Below, in pieces: positions 1 to 7,317 of a stretch of 16,430 nucleotides of DNA; the first letter of the stretch is position 1; each line of letters opens with the position of its first letter. Source of the stretch: Chromera velia (taxonomy: Eukaryota > Sar > Chromeraceae); contig JAHBMJ010001976.1 of NCBI GenBank assembly GCA_018398765.1, positions 6,945-23,374 on the forward strand, written 5' to 3'. The position numbers and the translations under genes are program-made. The notes beneath the pieces were generated by a model, which was given only the letters and a program-made list of their open reading frames with translations, ran no database searches and was not told the origin of the DNA.

Positions 1-15
1 ACACACACACAGACA

Positions 16-47
<32 letters not shown>

Positions 48-105
48 CAGACAGACACACACACACACAGAGACACACAGAGACACACACACACACACAC
101 AGACA

Positions 106-137
<32 letters not shown>

Positions 138-192
138 CAGACAGACACACACACACACAGAGACACACAGAGACACACACACACACACACAG

Positions 193-225
<33 letters not shown>

Positions 226-260
226 CACACACTCAAACACATCCGCATACAAACACGCAC

Positions 261-314
<54 letters not shown>

Positions 315-335
315 ATACACATCCAGATACATGCA
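1..335. repeat. CA/GA microsatellite block containing a 90-bp tandem minisatellite
   Basis: This stretch is almost pure CA with GA interludes. From 11 to about 218 it has a higher-order period of exactly 90 bp: block 11-100 is repeated base for base at 101-190, and a third copy begins at 191. Each unit carries the same internal pattern of CA run, GA run, CAGA steps and CAGAGACA steps. From about 218 to 335 it becomes interrupted CA with GCAC steps. It lies in what would be the next intron of the minus-strand membrane gene, where it would read GT/CT-rich. The reading frames through it are only repeat translations. Confidence 0.9.
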
Positions 336-452
336 TACAGACACAGGGAGAGGGAGACACACAGCGACAGGCAAACAAACAGGTGGACAGGGAGATCCGC
401 ACGGATACAGACACCCTCACAGATACGCACGGACATGGGCGTATACACTCAC

Positions 453-672
453 ACAAACGGTCAACTGAAAGACACTTGAGGCTATGAGAAAGAGAACCAA
501 AAAGTCTTTGGGGTTGTCCACGACGGAAGCATTCAGATGTGGGCTCACAAGCAACATCATGACATACAGCAGACAGATGATCACATCTGCCACTCCAATT
601 GTTAACACACAGTACTGTTGACTTCCAAGCATCGCCTTCTCGCTCATGGACCTTTTCTTGTGTTCGAGGAAG
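453..672 (-). CDS. Membrane protein exon, left copy of the duplicated exon
   Basis: The exon encodes a charged lead (FLEHKKRSMSEKAM), a strong membrane span around YCVLTIGVADVIICLLYVMM, a loop (VSPHLNASVVDNPKD) and the start of another span. It starts one base before the TTC codon, after CAG, which keeps phase with the exon at 1185-959. The right copy at 2370-2129 has lost this particular AG (GACTGC instead of GACAGC). Over the 54 codons from ATG, nine differences between copies are synonymous and two are not, so the frame is under protein-level constraint. Confidence 0.62.
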
Positions 673-1185
673 CTGTCTACTGGGTTTCAGCCTTCTGTTC
701 GACTGCCTCAGGTGCTCCGAGAGAAAAAAACGTGGTGCAGTACGGGGAGGCCAGTCTCCTGACGGATGGAGTCGTGCGTTTGTCTGCCCTCACGTAGAGG
801 CTGCCCAACTCACACAATTTCTGCGCGGACGCAGGGGACTTACGAGACGGGCGTACCCCTGACTCACAAAAAGTACGCCTGCCGGGACCACCTACTCCGG
901 AGGCAGGCGTTCTATCGATCTGCCAAACTATGCATGTTTTCACATCACCTCGGCTTACCCGTCAATTGAGCTCAGTACCGTGTCCCCTCCCCAGACAAGA
1001 AGCGCCGGGAAGACCAGGTTAGCCGAGATGCAGAACCCAAGAAGGACAGCCTCCCGCCACAAGGAAAACGGTGCCCCCAGCAGCACTGCTCCCAGACTGC
1101 ACACCCAACCGCCCACAAAACAGGTCACCAAAGCCCAGAGCCACCGAGAGATCAGGACACTAAACTCATCAGTAGCTCCAGAGTG
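453..1185 (-). CDS. Multi-pass membrane protein gene, two visible exons (1185-959 and 672-453), partial at both ends
   Basis: Two minus-strand exons join in phase. The first starts after a CAG acceptor at 1188-1186 and ends GACGG|GTAAGC at 959. The second starts after CAG at 675-673 and ends TGT|GTGAGT at 453. The GG left over from the first plus C from the second makes a glycine codon. The product has at least three or four hydrophobic spans: WLWALVTCFVGGWV and AVLLGFCISANLVFPALLV in exon one, then YCVLTIGVADVIICLLYVMM and DFLVLFLIASSVF in exon two. I do not recognise the family, and transporter or channel would be a guess. The gene continues beyond the left edge, and an upstream exon may be the one at 2370-2129. 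The 286-bp intron between the two exons holds a broken tRNA. The coding claim rests on open frame, splice sites and the substitution pattern against the second copy. Confidence 0.6.
487..930. repeat. Segmental duplication, left copy (membrane exon + intron + broken tRNA)
   Basis: This segment matches about 2185-2650 in the same orientation. Identity is high over the exon, and the intron part has several indels. The match ends inside the tRNA remnant. Beyond it the flanks are unrelated: the left copy runs into another membrane exon, the right one into the glutaredoxin 5' region. Confidence 0.88.
874..933 (-). pseudogene. Broken tRNA-Arg(CCG) copy lacking its T arm
   Basis: This aligns with the intact tRNA at 2593-2666. 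The 3' acceptor strand (ACGCCTG on the plus strand), the anticodon arm with CTCCGGA loop and part of the D arm remain. A 13-bp piece covering the T loop and one T-stem strand is missing. In the intact copy CCGGGA occurs twice flanking exactly this piece; here it occurs once, so the loss looks like a slip between direct repeats. The 5' acceptor strand has also decayed. The B box is gone, so transcription by Pol III and folding are both unlikely. Confidence 0.85.
959..1185 (-). CDS. Membrane protein exon with two hydrophobic spans
   Basis: The exon has 75 codons plus two bases. The acceptor is ACGTGTGCAG before CAC, and the donor GG|GTAAGC is close to consensus. It encodes two long hydrophobic stretches separated by a short polar turn (APFSLWRE). 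The open frame continues upstream only into repeat translation, which supports the exon start at 1185. It is the segment that has no counterpart beside the second copy of the duplication. Confidence 0.6.
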
Positions 1186-1254
1186 CTGCACACGTAAGAG
1201 CACAAACACGCAGAAACGCATACAGACATATGAACGCATTGACACGCGCGCATG

Positions 1255-1327
<73 letters not shown>

Positions 1328-1487
1328 AGAGAAAGAGAAAGAGAAAGAAAGAAAGAAAGAAAAAAAGAAAGAAAAGAAAGAAAGAACGAACGAAAGAACG
1401 AAAGAAAAAAAGAAACAAAGAAAGAAAGAAAGACAGAAAGAACGAACGAACGAACGAACGAACGAAAGAAAGAAAGAACGAACGAAC

Positions 1488-1529
<42 letters not shown>

Positions 1530-1855
1530 AAGATAGATAGATAGAAAGAAAGAAAGAAAGAAAGGCAAGATGGAAGGAAGCCGAGACAGAATGGAGGAAG
1601 GCAGGAAGCAAGGAAGCAAAGAAGGAAGGGAAAAGGGAAGGGAGGAGCGAATGAAGGAAGGAAGGGATTCAAGCAAAGAGGGACGGAAAGAAGAAAGGAA
1701 GGAGGAAAATAAGGGAGTACGGACGCAAGGACGGAAGCGAGGGAGGGAGGGAGGGAAGGAGGGAGGGAGGGAGGAAAAAGACAGGAAGGATGGGAAAGAA
1801 GACGGAAACATCCAAGACGAAGAAAAAGTAGAGCGGGCCGAGAACATAGACATTA
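1255..1855. repeat. Purine-rich simple-repeat tract (CA, GA, GAAA/GAAC, GATA, GGAA)
   Basis: In order: a CA run (about 1259-1288), a GA run (to about 1320), GAAA/GAAC units (to about 1507), GATA units (about 1508-1545), more GAAA, then degenerate GGAA/GGGA-rich DNA to about 1855. The plus strand is nearly all purine from 1290 on. It lies in a presumed intron of the minus-strand membrane gene, so the transcript would be pyrimidine-rich. The long reading frames here (Ser/Phe/Leu or Lys/Glu/Arg repeats) are artefacts of a 4-base period. Confidence 0.9.
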
Positions 1856-2128
1856 GGACTCACGAACAGTGACAAAAGGCAAGGAAGGTAGACAAAAGGA
1901 GACAGACCCCCAGACAAAAGGCAGCGACCAGAAAGACAGAGACGAAAGGAGACGGAGACGGAGAGGGAGAAGATCCGGAGGCAGCGGGAGAGGTTAGAGC
2001 GCGAGAGGGCACAGGAAAAGGGCACGAAACACATTGAGGGGAGAATGGGCAGAGGTGCCGAAAAAATGAACAGCGAAACCGCGGAGAATACTGTCCGATC
2101 ACATGTGATGAAAAGGAGACGGACTGAC
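1856..2128. other. No gene seen; degraded purine-rich spacer
   Basis: This is AGAC/GGAGA-rich DNA with no recognisable coding exon. It would be intronic if the exon at 2370-2129 is joined to the exon at 1185-959 (phase 0 to phase 0). Confidence 0.5.
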
Positions 2129-2370
2129 AATGAACCAAACAACGGTTCGGGATATGAACTGGAGGACACTGGAGGTTCCTAGGAACAGAACCAAAAAGTC
2201 TTTGGGGTTGTCCACGACGGCAGCATTTAGATGTGGGCTCACAAGCAACATCATGACATACAGCAGACAGATGATCACATCTGCCACTCCGATTGTCAGC
2301 ACGCAGTACTGTTGAGTTCCGAGCATCGCTTTCTCGCTCATGGACCTTTTCTTGTGTTCGAGGAAGCAGT
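2129..2370 (-). CDS. Membrane protein exon, right copy of the duplicated exon
   Basis: This is the paralogous copy of the exon at 672-453, with the same span YCVLTIGVADVIICLLYVMM and loop. Changes are mostly at third codon positions. The best shared acceptor here is TAG at 2373-2371, since the CAG used in the left copy is mutated. ATT|GTCAGT at 2129 is a plausible phase-0 donor that would join in frame to the exon at 1185. The exon can therefore be the upstream exon of a tandemly arranged gene, the tail of a separate paralogue, or a recent pseudogene. The coding nature is well supported; the exact ends are not. Confidence 0.5.
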
Positions 2371-2666
2371 CTACAGGGTTTCAGCCTTCTGTTCGACTGC
2401 CTCAATTATCCGAGAGGAAAGTCAACAAAACACGTAGTGCGATACGGGGAGGCCAGTTTCCAGACGGATGGAGTTGCATGTGCGTCTGTCTGCCGACTCA
2501 GCTCATGTCTGCCCTAATGCATCCGGCACAACTCACAGTTTCCGCGCCGCAGGCAGGGTCTGGAGACGGGCGTAACCCTTACCCACAAAAAGTACGCCTG
2601 CCGGGATTCGAACCCGGGACCACCTACTCCGGAGGCAGGCATTCTATCCAGCTGAACTACAGGCGC
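2185..2666. repeat. Segmental duplication, right copy (membrane exon + intron + intact tRNA)
   Basis: This matches about 487-930 in direct orientation and holds the intact tRNA. The intron portion has extra segments relative to the left copy, for example around 2415-2435 and 2500-2530. Confidence 0.88.
2593..2666 (-). tRNA. tRNA-Arg (anticodon CCG)
   Basis: A full cloverleaf can be drawn on the minus strand. The acceptor GCGCCTG pairs with CAGGCGT (one G-U at the end). The D stem GTTC pairs with GAAT. The anticodon stem CCTGC pairs with GTAGG around the loop CTCCGGA, giving anticodon CCG for codon CGG. The T stem is CCGGG/CCCGG with loop TTCGAAT. The A box (TAGTTCAGCTGG) and B box (GGTTCGAATCC) are intact. 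There is no intron and no encoded CCA. It stands between the divergent membrane and glutaredoxin genes. Confidence 0.95.
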
Positions 2667-2902
2667 GCCACTCTTGGTGAATAGTGTGCAGCTAAGTCAC
2701 GGGCGCTTCTATCCAATTCTTAAGGGAATTTAAACTTGCGCCGTCTCTACAGCAGAAGAACTCTCCCTTTCTACATGCACTTCGACGAATGCTTCTTAGA
2801 CCTTCTTGCTGCCTGTGTCGCCCACCAACAAAGATTGTTGACTTTAGCAGATTGCCACACCGTGAACTGAAGCTCGCAGGACCGGCAGTCGGACCTGCGA
2901 TA

Positions 2903-3079
2903 ATGTACCTCATCCCCGTCTCTCTTGTGCTCTTCGTGAGCATCTTCTTTGTTCCTTCATCCTCTTTCAGTTTAGGGGGTTCTCCTCTCGGATTTCGGCG
3001 GCAGAGCAGGCGTTCAAGCTCTGTTCTGTTCGTGGGAGACGATGCGAGAGCCAAAAAGGAGTATTCCCGGCTTGAAAAG
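2903..3079 (+). CDS. Glutaredoxin exon 1: signal peptide and transit-like leader
   Basis: The exon is 59 codons ending in phase 0 at GAAAAG|GTGAGA, a strong donor. It encodes a hydrophobic core (LIPVSLVLFVSIFFV), a Ser cluster, Phe-22, an Arg/Ser-rich basic stretch, and the start of a mature region (DDARAKKEYSRLEK). The layout is the bipartite leader expected for plastids bounded by more than two membranes. Confidence 0.8.
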
Positions 3080-4193
3080 GTGAGAAAGCACAGACAGAGA
3101 AAGTCAGGAGACGGTGCATGAATGCACTGATTGATTGAACCTCTGTAAGGCTGTGCCCCTCTGTTCGACCGTCCCCATGTTGATTCACTCGCACCGCAGT
3201 CTTTGCAAGAGTGTAGTGTAGTCATTACATCCACTGTGCCTGCCCGGATGCGCTTCGACTCTGGGGGAGAGGAACACGTTTTCATTCGTGCGGAAGGACA
3301 ACATGCAAAGCGCAGACAGACAGCAGACAGCATACAAAATGGCACTCTTGCTACACATGGGCACATCAAAAGAACGGATCCTCTGAGGGGGGTAGAGCAG
3401 CCTGTGTTTTGCACAACTGTGCGCGTTTTGGGTGTCAGTGAGCCCTGTCCGACCTGTTTGCTCCCTCATCGTCCATCCCCTCCGTTGCTCTTCTCGACCC
3501 GTGAAGCCATGCAGTCTCTTTCTTTTCATGGGCGCTTGCTCCCTCCTCGCATTCCTTTCTTTTCTTGTGTTTGTCTGCTTTCATGTCCTGAAAAGGGCAG
3601 GCGCTTCTCGGGGTGGATGTGGAAGGAGAGAAGAAGAAGCGGGCCGAGCTAATTGCACAGGCAATCCCGGAAGACGAGTTCAGTGAGGAGGAGTGGGTCA
3701 AACAGAAAACTGCAGAGCACAAATTGATCATTTTTGGTCCGTCTGTCTTGAATGTGTTGCTGGCTGCCTGGTTGTCTACATTCGTAAACGCAGCCACTAG
3801 ACGGACATGCCCGTATGTCTGCATGCCTGCTGTCTTGTCAATTTGGGTACATGCAAGTCTGCCCGTGCGTGCTGTCTCGCTGTCTGGGCTCCCAGTATGG
3901 TGGACAGACCGATGGTTTTTTTCTTCCTTTCTTCCTTCCTTCCTTCCTTTCTTCCTTCCTTCCTTCCTTCCTTCCTTCCTTCCTTTCTTCCTTTCTTCCT
4001 TCCTTCCTTTCTTCCTTCCTTCCTTCCTTTTCTTCCTTCCTTCCTTCCTTCCTTCCTTTCTTCCTTCCTTCCTTTCTTCCTTCCTTTCCTTCCTTTCTTC
4101 CTTCCTTTCCTTCCTTTCTTCCTTCCTTCCTTCCTTCCTTTCTTCCTTCCTTTCTTCCTTCCTTCCTTTCTTCCTTCCTTTCTTCCTTCCTTC

Positions 4194-4226
<33 letters not shown>

Positions 4227-4635
4227 TTCCTTTCTTCCTTTCTTCCTTCCTTCCTTTCTTCCTTCCTTCCTTCCTTGCTTCCTTCCTTCCTTCCTGCCTT
4301 CCTTTCTTCCTTCCTTCCTTTCTTCCTTTCTTCCTTCCTTCCTTCCTTTCTTCCTTCCTTCCTTCCTTTCTTCCTTCCTTCCTTTCTTCCTTCCTTCCTT
4401 TCTTCCTTCCTTCCTTCCTTCCTTCCTTCCCTTCCTTCCTTCCTTCCTTCCTTTCTTCCTTCCTTCCTTCCTTCCTTCCTTTCTTCCTTCCTTCCTTCCT
4501 TCCTTCCTTCCTTTCTTCCTTCCTTCCTTCCTTCCTTCCTTTCTTCCCTTCCTTCCTTTCTTCCTTCCTTCCTTTCTTCCTTCCTTCCTTTCTTCCTTCC
4601 TTCCTTTCTTCCTTTCTTCCTTCCTTCCTTCCTTC

Positions 4636-4668
<33 letters not shown>

Positions 4669-5762
4669 TTCCTTCCTTCCTTCCTTTCTTCCTTCCTTCC
4701 TTGATTGACATTTTCGAGACAAGACCGAAGCTTTTGGAGTGCCGCCGTCGTTCTCCTTCTGAAGTCTTTGATGCGCAGGGCAGGGATAAGTGGAATGTAG
4801 TCATGCACGGCGCTGGCGGGCTGGCTGGCAATAGAGACACACCCTCGGCATGTTCTACCTTCCAGCTTTTACGTACGCTCTTTTGTGTTGTTCTCCCCGG
4901 ATTCCTGCCTGCCTGTGCGTGCAGCCAAAACGGGGTACCCCATTTGCCAGAGAGCGTTTAACCTCCTGGTGGGGTCTGGAGCAAAGAAAGTGCCGTCATT
5001 CAAGATCATCGAATACAATGAGCCTCCTCTGACAAGGACACAAGCGAGAAAATTGGACAAATACTTCGAGGGAATTACCGGTAGGGCACCGTTGGCCGGC
5101 TAGGTGTTCATTTAATTCTCTGATTCGTCTTTCGGTTCTCTCGTTTCTTCGTCGTGACATCGTGTGGATCTCCCCTTGCTCCGTATTTCCTCAATTGGAT
5201 TTCTTTTTGCCAGGTCGCTGCCTTGACGGTTTGACCGACTCCATCCGCCAACGGAGTTACTTACCCCCTCATTCTCTCTTGACGCACGCTCATCCTGCTT
5301 TCCCACCTTTCCTGGCCTACTCTCCCGATCAAATCGCACGCTCGCTCACTGAATTCAGTTGACATCCTCCTTCTCCTTTCCTTCTTCTCTCACGCTCCAC
5401 TTTCAGCTGTCTCACGTGTTTATTTTCCTGCTCCACGCATTTCCCATCACCGGTTGCCTTACCTGTCTGTCTGCCTGACTTACGGGAATGCATCTGGCTG
5501 CCTGACTCAATAAAAGAGGAACGTGTGCTCATGATGAACAGAGAACAGATTGTGATGGGGTGGCTTTATTCATGCAATTGTGTTTTTTTGATTGGCTGCA
5601 TCCATGAATTCCTCCTTCCTTCCTTCCTTCCTTTCTGCAGGCAACCAGCTCCCCCCCCACATTTTTGCCAACGGAGAGAAGTTTGGGACCGGGCGCGTTC
5701 AGTACCTGGAAGAGCTCCACAAAGAGAAGAAGCTCAAGGACGCAGTCAAGGCACTCATCTAG
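2903..5762 (+). CDS. Glutaredoxin-fold protein, probably plastid-targeted, four exons
   Basis: Exons 2903-3079, 3601-3736, 4925-5080 and 5641-5762 join without a frame break to give 196 residues. Residues 1-21 are a signal peptide (MYLIPVSLVLFVSIFFVPSS...). Residues 22-45 are acid-free with RRQSRR, like a transit peptide, and Phe-22 would be at +1 after cleavage. The mature part runs from KLIIFAKTGYPICQRAF (residues 101-117, strand 1 and active-site helix) to SFKIIEYN. ITGNQLPPHIF follows, with Pro-162 in the cis-proline place, then NGEKFGTG in place of the usual GG glutathione-binding loop and a C-terminal LEELHKEKKLKDA helix. The family reduces disulfides or handles Fe-S clusters with glutathione. 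Here the CPYC/CGFS motif is Y109-P-I-C112, so the normal nucleophile is absent. ATG 2903 is chosen because the signal peptide follows directly; an in-frame start upstream at 2789 is possible. Confidence 0.86.
3080..3600 (+). other. Glutaredoxin intron 1
   Basis: This is a 521-bp GT-AG intron. The 3' end has a T/C-rich stretch (about 3545-3590) and GGGCAG. No other gene is visible inside; reading frames on either strand lack family features. Confidence 0.75.
3601..3736 (+). CDS. Glutaredoxin exon 2: N-terminal helix and first strand
   Basis: The exon is 45 codons plus one base. It encodes ALLGVDVEGEKKK, an acidic helix (PEDEFSEEEWVKQ) and the first beta strand HKLIIF. The leftover G combines with CC of the next exon to make alanine. 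The donor is TTTG|GTCCGT. Joining it to exon 3 restores the family pattern of a hydrophobic strand followed by Lys just before the active site, which is the main support for both boundaries. Confidence 0.83.
3737..4924 (+). other. Glutaredoxin intron 2, repeat-filled
   Basis: This is a 1188-bp intron splitting the glutaredoxin fold just before its active site. Two thirds of it is the TTCC/TTTC tract at 3915-4702. The acceptor is CCTGCCTGTGCGTGCAG ending at 4924. Confidence 0.82.
3915..4702 (+). repeat. Giant (TTCC)n/(TTTC)n polypyrimidine tract
   Basis: This is about 788 nt with only two non-pyrimidine bases (G near 4277 and 4295). TTCC is the main unit; TTTC interruptions recur and reach runs at about 4196-4224 and 4637-4665. 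The period of four produces stop-free frames of Phe-Leu-Pro-Ser on one strand and Lys-Glu-Gly-Arg on the other, which are not genes. A tract of this length with mirror symmetry could form intramolecular triplex DNA. Confidence 0.95.
4925..5080 (+). CDS. Glutaredoxin exon 3: active-site exon (YPIC)
   Basis: The exon has two bases, 51 codons and one base. It encodes KTGYPICQRAFNLL, the helix carrying the active site, a GSGAKK turn, strand SFKIIEYN, and a helix with RTQARKLDKYFEGIT leading to the cis-Pro loop. The donor G|GTAGGG at 5081 leaves G, completed by GC to glycine (ITG). The only cysteine in the predicted protein is C112 here. Confidence 0.85.
5081..5640 (+). other. Glutaredoxin intron 3
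   Basis: This is a 560-bp GT-AG intron rich in TCTC/CCTGCC. Its last 30 bases are TTCC repeats running straight into the acceptor TTTCTGCAG. An AATAAA at 5509-5514 lies inside it, upstream of the last coding exon, so it is probably not the main poly(A) signal. Confidence 0.78.
5611..5640 (+). promoter_or_regulatory. TTCC-repeat polypyrimidine tract at the 3' splice site
   Basis: CCTTCCTTCCTTCC-type repeats end in TTTCTGCAG directly before exon 4. It is a splice acceptor made of the same tetranucleotide that fills intron 2. Confidence 0.7.
5641..5762 (+). CDS. Glutaredoxin exon 4: cis-Pro loop and C-terminal helix, stop TAG
   Basis: Two bases complete glycine, then 39 codons and TAG. NQLPPHIFANGEKFGTG matches the family loop (usual form TVPxVFIxGxxIGG), with Pro-Pro instead of Val-Pro and GTG instead of GG. 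The final helix LEELHKEKKLKDAVKALI fits the family C terminus, so the protein looks complete. Confidence 0.86.
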
Positions 5763-5782
5763 ACCGACCGGGAGTTGCTGAG

Positions 5783-5786
<4 letters not shown>

Positions 5787-5821
<35 letters not shown>
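5787..5821. repeat. (CA)n microsatellite in the glutaredoxin 3' region
   Basis: A nearly pure AC run starts 24 bases after the stop codon, so it probably lies in the 3' UTR. Confidence 0.9.
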
Positions 5822-5822
<1 letters not shown>

Positions 5823-6544
5823 GCACACCGGCAGGGGGGTGAGTTTAAGGAGTGAGTCACTGTTTGAGGGATGGGGGAGCAGATGAATGTACGCAAGAAT
5901 GAACAGACTGACAGCCCCCTGTTTTGAAACCTTCAACGTATTTTGTGATTATCCGGCTCATCTTGTGCATTCGTAGATTTTTCAAACACTTCAAGGCGAC
6001 CGGTAGATGAAATGCACTCGGATTTTCTGAATTCTGTTTTTTTTTCTACTTCATTGGAGGGGTGGGCGTGAATTGCGCCTGGCCAACAAGAAGTGGCAGT
6101 TACGTGACTTGACCGATGTGCATCTTGTGTGTGGATGATAGTCAATCTACGAGTTTCTTACACAAATTCATTGAACGCCTGTGGATGGATCGAGAAGCCG
6201 GTCTCTCCGTACGTAGTGAGTTGCTAATGAATGTCTCAGTGGTTTGTTGTGGTGTGATCCTAAAGTCGAGAAGAGGGAGATTCGTTTCCGTTTAGGGATC
6301 CCTGGGCTCTTTTTGCGCTGGTGCACTTTTGTATGGCGGTTTTTTTATACAGCAGCTTTCTGTCAAGATTTGTGTTCATCTTTGTGCGACTGGCTCAGCA
6401 GAACCATTCAGTCATGTCAGAACCAAGCTTGGCTCGGAAATCGAAATGCAGAAGCATCATACAACTTAGTAACAATTATGATACAAGCCTTCGCGCGCGT
6501 AAGAGCGCCGGATGGTGTGTGACTCACATTGTAAAGTTGTGATT
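5822..6544. other. Glutaredoxin 3' flank; no gene recognised
   Basis: Mixed-composition DNA. Two overlapping frames of about 70-90 codons around 6244-6542 have no recognisable motif, no good start context and no splice partners. No clear poly(A) signal was seen close to the stop. Confidence 0.5.
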
Positions 6545-6742
6545 TGTTCCTGTTGAATGGCATTCTGTTCTAGATGACATCGGTATGTCGATGAATTAAT
6601 TGAATTTATTATACTTTTGATCAATCTTGTTCATTAGTGTTCATTAGAATTGAAAGTGGCCGGATCTTAAATATATCTTCTTTTTAAGTAATTTTGATTG
6701 TAAAGCCTTTCATCATCACAGTGACCTAGACAGTGACATCAC

Positions 6743-6772
6743 TACTAGAGTCATTGTTCAAAAACTCTAGTA
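6743..6772. repeat. Perfect hairpin TACTAGAGT / ACTCTAGTA
   Basis: Nine-base arms pair perfectly around a 12-base loop inside the AT-rich island. There is no T-run directly after it, so a terminator role is not indicated. Confidence 0.75.
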
Positions 6773-6912
6773 AAAACTATGTTCCGGCCTCTTACTATAC
6801 TTCTTGCAATATTTGTTTAAAATGATATAATAAAATCAATATTTTAAAAATTGGTTGAAAGACTATTGTAGATGAAGATTGTATAAGATTCTAAATCTAG
6901 GCTCTGCATTTC

Positions 6913-7145
6913 ATAAATAAAAAAAAAAAAGAAAAAACAGAAAGTTTCCAATCTTTTATTTTTTTTTAATTTATCAACTGAAAAGTATATATGGTTTTTA
7001 ATGCAACACCCCGTGCAACACTCTTACAACACTTGAACAACAGTTGTTTCAACTTGTTACTTGTTTGCCTATTAAATATCATGATAAATAAAAAAAAAAT
7101 CTATAAAAAAAAAACTTTTTCTCTTACCTTTTATTTTTTTTTAAT
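6913..7145. repeat. Duplicated A-run / T-run module
   Basis: ATAAATA followed by a long A run occurs at 6913 and again at 7084. An identical 18-mer of CTTTTA, nine T and AAT occurs at 6953-6970 and 7128-7145. Each A-run/T-run pair is itself roughly an inverted repeat, and the pairs are offset by about 171-175 bp. Confidence 0.65.
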
Positions 7146-7289
7146 ATAGTACAGAGTCTATAGTTCTGAATAAAATCATTTTTAAATGATTTTTTTTTTT
7201 TAATTTCAAATTAACTGGTTGTCTACAGCTGTGTTGTACTAGGAGGTATCTCTAGTGGGTAATATCCACGGCTCCCTCGAGCTGTACTG

Positions 7290-7317
7290 ACACTCTTAGC
7301 CTAGTGCTAAGCAGTGT
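7290..7317. repeat. Hairpin with bulge (ACACTCTTAGC / GCTAAGCAGTGT)
   Basis: CTTAGC pairs with GCTAAG around the loop CTAGT. The stem extends by ACACT/AGTGT after a single bulged C, giving eleven pairs in all. Confidence 0.7.

Noticed and set aside
1-220. Regularly spaced repeats reminiscent of a CRISPR array
   Set aside because: The 90-bp unit has no unique spacers; both repeat and spacer are CA/GA microsatellite, and the genome is eukaryotic.
1152-1853. Ser/Phe/Leu-rich frames on the minus strand and Arg/Glu/Lys-rich frames on the plus strand
   Set aside because: These are simple-repeat translations of CA, GA, GAAA and GATA units. Only the part at 1185-959 has non-repeat membrane-protein character and splice sites.
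2692-3529. Minus-strand frames of 114 and 240 codons over glutaredoxin exon 1 and intron 1
   Set aside because: They are antisense to the signal-peptide exon, which has a clear leader and donor. The antisense products show no domain pattern.
3613-3621. Start of the glutaredoxin gene at the GTG before DVEGEKKK
   Set aside because: It is not ATG. The frame is continuous back to a CAG acceptor at 3600 in phase 0, matching the phase-0 donor after the signal-peptide exon.
3435-4961. Long reading frames of 300-450 codons on both strands through the TTCC tract
   Set aside because: They are translations of a 4-base repeat (Phe-Leu-Pro-Ser or Lys-Glu-Gly-Arg). A period of four lacks stops in all frames. 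They overlap glutaredoxin exons in other frames and end with the repeat.
5509-5514. AATAAA as the glutaredoxin poly(A) signal
   Set aside because: It lies in intron 3, upstream of exon 4, which completes the domain. It could serve only a truncated transcript that lacks the cis-Pro loop.
6244-6542. Two overlapping plus-strand frames of 73 and 92 codons
   Set aside because: No recognisable motif, no splice partners, and position in the 3' flank. Left as intergenic.
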